Of a DNA stretch of 10,702 bases, positions 6,284-10,702 are shown piece after piece (position 1 is the stretch's first letter; each line of letters begins with the position of its first letter). The DNA is from UBA5026 sp949065595. Lineage in GTDB: Bacteria; Bacillota_I; Bacilli_A; RF39; UBA660. Below the pieces are notes generated by a model. The model was not told the origin of the DNA, made no database searches, and worked only from the letters and a program-made list of their open reading frames with translations. The stretch is from positions 1 to 10,702 of the forward strand of contig CARSXK010000030.1 in assembly GCA_949065595.1 (NCBI GenBank). The letters are read 5' to 3'. The position numbers and the translations under genes are program-made.

Positions 6284-6315
6284 AAAAAAGAAAAAACCGA
6301 TATTACAGTTTCTTC
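6284..6315 (-). terminator. Intrinsic terminator downstream of the DUF5131 remnant
   Basis: On the minus strand GAAGAAACTG (6306-6315) pairs with CGGTTTTTTC (6290-6299) over ten pairs including two G-U, with a 6-nt loop and a following run of six Ts (6284-6289). It lies about 29 bases after the last stop of the DUF5131 pseudogene. Confidence 0.7.
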
Positions 6316-6343
6316 ATTTTTATTATAAATATTTGAAAATTTT

Positions 6344-6725
6344 TTAACCATTTCTTTTATAATCAATATTAGCCAACTTTGCTTGCTTAATTAAATCTTT
6401 TGTTTGTAATTTATACCGTTTTCCATCTTTAATAAACTACGTTCCACATTGCCTAAATTCATGTACCCAGTCAAAATTTAGTGGTCGAGCATAAGTATCA
6501 GATTCTCCCCCCTACTACAAGCTCTATGTTATCAAGATAAGCTTCTATATCAATCTTTTCTTATAAAGGCTGTACTGTAATACACTTATGTTTAATAGGT
6601 ATTTCTTTAAAAATAGATAATTTATAATCTGCATTTCTTTGATTTTCAATGGTACAACATACAATCACATTATCATATCCTTCATGCCAGTCCTTTGGAA
6701 TAGTATTCATAAATCTATCAATCAT
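6344..6725 (-). pseudogene. DUF5131 (phage Gp37/Gp68-like) pseudogene
   Basis: Translation in pieces on the minus strand gives DRFMNTIPKDWHEGYDNVIV, CCTIENQRNADYKLSIFKEI and PIKHKCITVQPL followed by a stop. Next comes EKIDIEAYLDNIELVVGG, a one-base frameshift in a run of Gs, ESDTYARPLNFDWVHEFRQC, and finally a shortened FIKDGKRYKLQTKDLIKQA with a stop just before it. The GGES(G)-type segment, the cysteine before it (IVCCTIENQ) and the FIKDGK tail are hallmarks of DUF5131 proteins. At least two in-frame stops, one frameshift and a deletion of about 15 codons after RQC show it is dead. The N-terminal half is missing; the frame ends where the repeated RNA-like element begins. Confidence 0.75.
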
Positions 6726-6727
6726 GT

Positions 6728-6897
6728 ACTCTTATTATAATGCACTGTCTTACCGCAAAAATAAATGCAATAATATACAAGGTAAATCGATGAGAATGTA
6801 TTGCGTAGTTAATTAAATTCAGTTTTCTGACTAGAAACTGCATGGAAAGCAATTAGCAGAACAATAATTGTTCACAGTTTGAGAAGGCTGTCATAGC
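6728..6897 (-). repeat. Degenerate copy 1 of a structured repeat (candidate ncRNA)
   Basis: This non-coding stretch is a diverged copy of 8161-8347 in the same orientation. Over 6741-6812 about 57 of 72 positions match by hand with one gap, including a perfect 10-base block at 6751-6760 and a perfect run of at least 14 bases around 6771-6786. A hairpin CAATTA/TAATTG (6850-6855 with 6865-6870) sits where copy 2 has CAGTTAG/CTAACCG. It joins the DUF5131 remnant at about 6725-6740. No protein is supported here. Confidence 0.7.
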
Positions 6898-6984
6898 AAA
6901 GTTGTTTTACCATTTTACTTTCGTATATTCAATTCTTTACGTACAATAAATTCTAATTTGATCCTTAAGTATCCAGGCTAATAA

Positions 6985-7000
6985 TGTATGAAGTCATACA
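6985..7000. repeat. 7-bp palindrome over the DUF3021 stop codon
   Basis: TGTATGA-AG-TCATACA is a perfect 7-bp dyad with a 2-base centre that overlaps the stop of the DUF3021 gene (6994-6996). There is no T-run on either side, so it is not a standard terminator. It might be a small mRNA 3' hairpin or a protein site. Confidence 0.4.
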
Positions 7001-7479
7001 TCCTTGCCTCGTATATCATTTTGTTGCATTTCTTGTAAGTGTTTGTTCATCTTCTTTATTTTTACTTTTATCGAAAAATATATCGAAAACCACATTACTA
7101 AATAGACTAATATAAACCCACCAACATATCCTAATGCACCATATAAGTAATGTGGCATCCAATTCATTACATATCCTATACCGAAAAACGGAATGGCAAT
7201 AACAGCAAAATGTATCAATGTTTGCTTTAATAGACTCCATTTTTCTATTTCCCAAATCACGGACGAACCGCCACTCACCGCCCCAACAAGAAGCGAACAA
7301 ATCATTTGCACGATTACTGCAGTTATTTCATTATCACCACACCAATCTATAAGTTCTGGCGGAGCGGGAAAATATTCACCATGTCCCATACAAAGAGAAA
7401 ATATAATTGTAATAATTAAACTTATAGTTACACCGATAGGTGAACCTACAAGGCTGCGAAAGAGTATCTTATTTTTCAT
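6994..7479 (-). CDS. DUF3021 family membrane protein, LytTR partner
   Basis: A 161-residue integral membrane protein with four predicted helices at about 9-32, 52-72, 83-106 and 112-136, and a charged cytoplasmic tail rich in Lys and Gln. Size, topology and position match DUF3021 proteins, which are regularly encoded just after a small LytTR regulator. It starts nine bases after the LytTR stop; the AGGTGA site overlaps that stop codon, so the two are translationally coupled. In the related LytTR regulatory systems HdrRM and BrsRM of Streptococcus mutans, the membrane partner restrains the regulator. The same inhibitory role is inferred here. The signal sensed is unknown. Confidence 0.8.
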   Translation of the reverse strand: MKNKILFRSLVGSPIGVTISLIITIIFSLCMGHGEYFPAPPELIDWCGDNEITAVIVQMICSLLVGAVSGGSSVIWEIEKWSLLKQTLIHFAVIAIPFFGIGYVMNWMPHYLYGALGYVGGFILVYLVMWFSIYFSIKVKIKKMNKHLQEMQQNDIRGKDV

Positions 7480-7488
7480 AATATCACC

Positions 7489-7929
7489 TCATATACCCAA
7501 TGTTTTCTTGATTTTTTTAACATATCGTCTTGAAACAAAACTAACGTTTCCATTTGACAACGATACGCAAATTGTGCCGACTGTACTTAAATCAAATTTT
7601 TTTGCCTTTTCTATATTAATGATTTCAGAATTTGAAATACGCACAAAGCCTTTATTATTTAACCTCTCTTCGATTTCGTATAAGCGAAGACGTAAGACAA
7701 ATTCTTTTTTATCTGTGACAGCAAATACTTTTCCGACAGCTGCGTAAATTCTAAATATATCTGTTTGTTCTAAAATCTGCACAACATCACCGTCAAAACC
7801 AACGATACCTTGCGAATTTTCTTCTGATATGCGTTGCATTAATTCAGTAATTTCTTCTGTCATTTTTTCGGCAACAATGATTACTTTTGTTTCCAAACAG
7901 TTTTCATCAAGTTTAATTTCAAATTTCAC
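7489..7929 (-). CDS. LytTR-domain transcriptional regulator
   Basis: A 146-residue DNA-binding protein. The C-terminal LytTR domain spans about 50-146 and shows VFAVTDKKEFVLRLRLYEIE, FVRISNSEIINIEKAKKF, VSLSNGNVSFVSRRYVKKIK and the terminal LGI typical of the fold. The short N-terminal part (1-45) has no receiver domain, so it is not a two-component response regulator. It is the small stand-alone form paired with a DUF3021 membrane protein. Translation starts at a GTG (7927-7929), chosen because AAGGAGG sits seven bases upstream. A consensus promoter precedes it. By analogy with LytTR regulatory systems it probably activates its own operon and other targets. No LytTR direct-repeat operator could be fixed with confidence in 7930-8050. 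Confidence 0.85.
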   Translation of the reverse strand: MKFEIKLDENCLETKVIIVAEKMTEEITELMQRISEENSQGIVGFDGDVVQILEQTDIFRIYAAVGKVFAVTDKKEFVLRLRLYEIEERLNNKGFVRISNSEIINIEKAKKFDLSTVGTICVSLSNGNVSFVSRRYVKKIKKTLGI

Positions 7930-7969
7930 AAATAAACCTCCTTATGTATAGTGTGCCTTATACGAATAA

Positions 7970-7998
7970 ATTATATTAAATCCATAGATACATTTCAA
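7970..7998 (-). promoter_or_regulatory. Promoter of the LytTR-DUF3021 operon
   Basis: On the minus strand TTGAAA (7993-7998) and TATAAT (7970-7975) are spaced by exactly 17 bases. Predicted start is near 7963, giving a leader of about 34 bases that contains GTATA/TATAC flanking an 8-base loop and the AAGGAGG site at 7937-7943. Confidence 0.7.
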
Positions 7999-8116
7999 TT
8001 CTTTTTCCATAGTCGGTTAATTTGAACATACAAGTGGTATTCAACTAATAATACGGGCTATTTTTAGCTAATTAAATCTAGTAGTATAATAATGGCAAGG
8101 TAGAAAATAGTGCAAT

Positions 8117-8144
8117 AAAAAAAAGAAACCTTAATTTGGCTTCT
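8117..8144 (-). terminator. Intrinsic terminator ending the ABC exporter transcript
   Basis: On the minus strand AGAAGCC (8138-8144) pairs with GGTTTCT (8124-8130) over seven pairs with one G-U, a 7-base loop, and a run of eight Ts (8117-8124). It lies about 165 bases past the permease stop, after the structured repeat copy 2, so that copy is transcribed as the 3' part of the operon mRNA. Confidence 0.8.
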
Positions 8145-8160
8145 TTCTCGTTGAGTGTTC

Positions 8161-8347
8161 GTATACCCCTGATATGGTGCACCGACTTACCGCAAAAACG
8201 AACACGGTAATATACAAGGTAAACAGACGAGAATTATATTGCGCGGTTGAGTTCCCACTGTCGGACTATAAATTGTATGGCAAGCAGTTAGTCGCAAGGG
8301 GCTAACCGCTCACGGCTTGCCCGTTCGGTTGCAAGGGCTGCCATAGC
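8161..8347 (-). ncRNA. Candidate structured RNA element, copy 2 (3' end of the ABC operon)
   Basis: This is the better-preserved copy of the repeat at 6728-6897. Read as minus-strand RNA it has hairpin 1, UUACCG/CGGUAA (8205-8210 with 8187-8192), and hairpin 2, CGGUUAG/CUAACUG (8302-8308 with 8285-8291). Outer stems are UAUGGCA/UGCCAUA (8339-8345 with 8276-8282) or, as an exclusive alternative, GGCAAGC/GCUUGCC (8315-8321 with 8279-8285). Differences from copy 1 keep both hairpins paired. The first 38 or so bases overlap the permease 3' end and encode its last residues. Function is unknown: a regulatory 3'UTR, a processed small RNA or a transposon end are all possible. Confidence 0.5.
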
Positions 8348-9047
8348 GTTTAAATTTTAACAATAAGGCAATAACGCTGCAAAGTAAAATAAATATACCG
8401 AACAATACGGGTAAATGCCAAACTTGAAAACTCGTCATTGCCTTAAATGCTATTGTAGCGGGGAAAGCATAGGCAATATATTGCATAAATTGTGGCAACA
8501 TATCTGCGGGAAACATAATGCCCGACAGCATAGTGGACGGCAAAAATATTGCCATTGCTACCATTGTCAACTTTGCTTGCTGTTTAATCAAAAGCCCAAA
8601 AATACAACTGATAGCAAGAGTTATCGCAAGCAACGCTATAAGCGATAAAAAATACCATATCAAATCAGGCGGCAATTCCGCTTTGAAAATTAAAGGCGAA
8701 AGGGCAAAAACTATAAGACAGCATATAAGCGTATGTATAAATGACGAAATAAATTGCGATATAACGCCAAACCAAATAGGCGCGCCGTTTGCATTATAGA
8801 CCTTTTTAACGTCTGTTCCGTAGATTTCCGCAACTGCGGGCGGTACGCCGAACAACGCGCTCATTATGATTGTAAACACGGTCATTGACGAAATAAGAGT
8901 TTTTGTAGCGTTCGTATCAATAGTAGTGAAAATTCCGCCCATAAATAGAAAAAATATGATCGGCACAAGATAACAAGCAATAAGCATACCTTTACTGCGT
9001 ATATCAAACTTGAATTGTAAACCAATCCCGTATAAAAAAGCCTTCAT
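8310..9047 (-). CDS. ABC-2 type exporter permease
   Basis: A 245-residue integral membrane subunit with six predicted helices at about 21-40, 53-72, 97-120, 129-155, 160-180 and 211-232, the usual ABC-2 layout for multidrug, antibiotic or polyketide exporters. It contains the conserved LPSTMLSGIMFPADMLPQ segment (about 169-187) before a helix and the APIWFGVISQF amphipathic region. The ATG overlaps the ATPase stop by one base (TAATG), so expression is coupled. The body reads naturally to LLLKFKRYG; the remaining SPCNRTGKP tail is encoded by the structured repeat, and the TGA lies inside it. The tail is therefore probably acquired with the repeat. The substrate is not predictable from sequence. 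Confidence 0.85.
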   Translation of the reverse strand: MKAFLYGIGLQFKFDIRSKGMLIACYLVPIIFFLFMGGIFTTIDTNATKTLISSMTVFTIIMSALFGVPPAVAEIYGTDVKKVYNANGAPIWFGVISQFISSFIHTLICCLIVFALSPLIFKAELPPDLIWYFLSLIALLAITLAISCIFGLLIKQQAKLTMVAMAIFLPSTMLSGIMFPADMLPQFMQYIAYAFPATIAFKAMTSFQVWHLPVLFGIFILLCSVIALLLKFKRYGSPCNRTGKP

Positions 9048-9859
9048 TAGTTCGCACCTCTCACAATGTTCATAAAGTTTTGTTCAAGCGATATTCTATC
9101 GGTCTGAATTTCCGAAATCGATATGCCTTTTTGTTTGTATTCCGATAATAGCGTAAATAAAGTTTCCATAATATTTTCCGTTTCGTATTCGTTTTGCCCG
9201 TCGGCGGTTTTTATGCGTATAATATGCCTTTTGCCGCCCATAGCGGTAAATTCGTCAACCGTTCCGATAAAAGCAATATTCCCGTCCCGTAAAACTGCTA
9301 CTCTGTCGCATAATTCTTCGACTTCCGCCATATCGTGGCTTGCAAGAATTATTGTTTTGCCTTGTGATTTTAATGCGCGTATTTGTTCGTGCAACGATAC
9401 GCGCCCCTCAACATCAAGACCCGCCGTCGGTTCGTCAAGGAAAATAATGTCGGGGTTGCCTATAAGGGCAAGCGCGAGGTGTAAGCGGCGTTTTTGCCCC
9501 GTAGATAAATCGGCATATTTCTTTTTTGATAATTCGGGTATTCCGAAAGCATTTAACATTTCTTTATCGGGTACGGTTTTATGCCAATTCGCAAACAGTT
9601 TAACGGCTTCCATAGGTTTAATATAGGCTTGTAAAGCGGACGATTGTAATTGGATACCGATTTTCCCGTTTACGGTTATATTTCCGCTATCGTAAGTGAG
9701 TAAGCCCTCAATACATTCCAAAGCCGTAGTTTTTCCCGCACCGTTTACGCCGAGCAAAGCAAAGATTTCACCTTTTTGTACGGTTAAATTTATACCTTTC
9801 AATACGGTATTAGTGCCGTAACTCTTTTTTAATTCTTTGACCGCGATTATATTATTCAT
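9047..9859 (-). CDS. ABC transporter ATP-binding protein (DrrA/CcmA-type)
   Basis: A 270-residue nucleotide-binding subunit that powers the ABC-2 permease. Walker A is GVNGAGKT (37-44), the Q-loop glutamine is around residue 70-72, the signature is LSTGQKRRL (118-126), Walker B is DIIFLDEP (137-144), the D-loop is AGLD (146-149) and the switch histidine is in ASHD (173-176). All catalytic residues are present. The region after about 220 is the variable extension common in drug exporters of the DrrA class. Its ATG overlaps the regulator gene by eight bases. Order and overlaps with regulator and permease show one operon. Codons are richer in G and C (GCG, CGC, GCC) than in the flanking genes, as in the other two genes of the operon. 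Confidence 0.9.
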   Translation of the reverse strand: MNNIIAVKELKKSYGTNTVLKGINLTVQKGEIFALLGVNGAGKTTALECIEGLLTYDSGNITVNGKIGIQLQSSALQAYIKPMEAVKLFANWHKTVPDKEMLNAFGIPELSKKKYADLSTGQKRRLHLALALIGNPDIIFLDEPTAGLDVEGRVSLHEQIRALKSQGKTIILASHDMAEVEELCDRVAVLRDGNIAFIGTVDEFTAMGGKRHIIRIKTADGQNEYETENIMETLFTLLSEYKQKGISISEIQTDRISLEQNFMNIVRGAN

Positions 9860-10640
9860 TTTTTACCTCGAAAGGGTTAATACTCAAATTCTCAAAATAA
9901 ACACCCAGCGCAGGCTCGATAAAAGCATTCAGAATATTTTGCATATCGTTATCTGCTTGTGCGTTTCCGAAATTCATCAGTTGTGATAACATACTCACAT
10001 CGCCGCCCGTAAACTCTGTTATAAGTTGCCAAAATTCTTTTGCAATAATTTGTCCTTGTTCGCTATCGGGCGCTATGCCGTTCTCAACGCATTTTTCTAT
10101 TTTACTGACAATTAAGTTAAACTTATTTATAAACGCGACACCCGTATCTTTATCGAATTTCTTATGACAGTAGTCGAGCATATTATCGTCAAAATATTTA
10201 ATTAAACCGTAATACTTATTTCCCATTTGCAAGTTGACAATTATATCGGCATACTTTGAAAAGTCAACTGTTTGCATTTGTTCTATTTCGTTTTTTAATA
10301 ATTCGATTGCTTGTAAAGATTGCGTAAGCGTATTTATTTGTGTTTGTATCGAATTGCTTTGTTCGGTCAACGCTATTATTGCCTTTTGGGGCGTATCAAT
10401 AGAAGTCAAACGATTTTTAATTTCATCAAATGAAAACCCTAACGATTTAAGAGTAAGTATCTGATGTAACTTAACAATATCCTTATCGCTATATAAACGC
10501 CGTCCGCCTTCGCTGATACAAGACGGACTGAATAGCCCTTCGCGGTCATAATATTGTAATGCTCGAACGGTTACATCCATTTTCTTTGCGACTTCTCCAA
10601 CCGTCATATAGCCTTGCGGAATTGCTTTATATCTTGCCAT
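9852..10640 (-). CDS. MerR-family regulator with a TipA-like C-terminal domain
   Basis: A 262-residue regulator. From the chosen start, the MerR DNA-binding domain covers about 11-80: YMTVGEVAKKMDVTVRALQY (first helix-turn-helix), REGLFSPS, the GGRRLYSDKD wing, and LHQILTLKSLGFSFDEIKNRL. A dimerisation coiled coil follows (about 85-130). The long helical C-terminal region resembles the antibiotic-binding TipAS domain of TipA-type regulators, shown by helices such as KEFWQLITEFTGGD. The start at 10640 is preferred because GAGGTGAA lies four bases upstream; the in-frame ATG at 10670 overlaps the -10 box and cannot be on the mRNA. It probably binds the dyad in its own promoter and turns the exporter on when a drug or peptide binds. 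The TipAS assignment is less certain than MerR. Confidence 0.85.
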   Translation of the reverse strand: MARYKAIPQGYMTVGEVAKKMDVTVRALQYYDREGLFSPSCISEGGRRLYSDKDIVKLHQILTLKSLGFSFDEIKNRLTSIDTPQKAIIALTEQSNSIQTQINTLTQSLQAIELLKNEIEQMQTVDFSKYADIIVNLQMGNKYYGLIKYFDDNMLDYCHKKFDKDTGVAFINKFNLIVSKIEKCVENGIAPDSEQGQIIAKEFWQLITEFTGGDVSMLSQLMNFGNAQADNDMQNILNAFIEPALGVYFENLSINPFEVKNE

Positions 10641-10658
10641 AAAATTCACCTCGCATAT

Positions 10659-10689
10659 ATTATAATTCATTACGCGGCGTAACGAGCAA
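10659..10689 (-). promoter_or_regulatory. MerR-type promoter and operator of the exporter operon
   Basis: On the minus strand TTGCTC (10684-10689) and TATAAT (10659-10664) are separated by 19 bases, the overlong spacing characteristic of MerR-activated promoters. The dyad TTACG-CGG-CGTAA (10670-10682) sits within that spacer, the standard MerR operator position. MerR proteins activate such promoters by untwisting the spacer. Predicted start is near 10652, just before the GAGGTGAA site. Confidence 0.8.
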
Positions 10690-10702
10690 GCATTTTTAAG
10701 TA

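Noticed and set aside
6985..7000. Palindrome read as a terminator for the LytTR-DUF3021 operon
   Set aside because: The stem is short and AT-rich, with a 2-base loop and no following T-run.
7193..7747. A 184-codon plus-strand open frame
   Set aside because: It runs antisense to both the DUF3021 and LytTR genes, which have strong family motifs, promoter and ribosome sites; its translation shows no domain.
7930..8116. A small gene between the LytTR operon and the ABC terminator
   Set aside because: Stops are frequent in all frames and no ribosome site with a usable frame was found; only the LytTR promoter and leader are supported.
9123..9626. A 167-codon plus-strand open frame
   Set aside because: It lies wholly inside the ABC ATPase gene on the other strand; its length is explained by the coding bias of that gene.
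10641..10670. Upstream ATG for the MerR gene, adding ten residues
   Set aside because: The codons overlap the -10 box and lie before the predicted transcription start; the ATG at 10640 has the ribosome site.
1..10702. CRISPR arrays, rRNA genes, integrase or relaxase genes
   Set aside because: No regularly spaced repeats, rRNA signatures or recombinase motifs were found on either strand.

Overview
This looks like an AT-rich chromosomal segment from a low-GC Gram-positive anaerobe, probably a Clostridia-class Firmicute (Lachnospiraceae or Clostridium-like). The grounds are strong AGGAGG-type ribosome binding sites, tRNA genes with encoded CCA, an IS150-type IS3 element, a LytTR/DUF3021 pair and a MerR-driven ABC-2 exporter. 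It is an accessory region made of transferred or decaying modules; no core housekeeping operon is present apart from two tRNA genes.

Positions 1-3745 hold a damaged defence module on the minus strand. A complete UvrD/Rep-type helicase (GajB-like) follows a TOPRIM-nuclease gene that has lost its ATPase half (GajA/OLD-like). The missing part is replaced by one end of an IS3 element, whose orfB is cut at the same point. The block lies between two 45-bp direct repeats (63-107 and 3701-3745, one mismatch). Each repeat is the terminator hairpin that follows tRNA-Ser, which suggests an att-like duplication downstream of the tRNA. Two tRNA genes, Gly(CCC) then Ser(GGA), follow at 3744-3910 on the minus strand with a near-consensus promoter.

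Positions 4050-6346 hold a cytoplasmic lipase-like hydrolase (+), a convergent GNAT-Nudix fusion gene (-), a GNAT pseudogene with an internal deletion (-) and a broken DUF5131 (Gp37/Gp68-like) pseudogene (-).

Positions 6728-8347 are the most unusual part. Two diverged copies of a non-coding sequence of about 170-190 nt lie in the same orientation and bracket a LytTR regulator/DUF3021 membrane-protein operon. Changes between the copies keep two hairpins paired if the minus strand is transcribed, including a compensatory double change. This suggests a conserved structured RNA. One copy forms the 3' end of the ABC-exporter transcript, even supplying the last codons of the permease, and ends at a strong terminator. 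The other abuts the broken DUF5131 gene.

Positions 8310-10690 hold a compact, visibly more GC-rich operon on the minus strand: MerR/TipA-like regulator, ABC ATPase, ABC-2 permease. It is headed by a textbook MerR-type promoter with a 19-bp spacer and a central dyad. The likely role is drug- or peptide-induced export, acquired horizontally.
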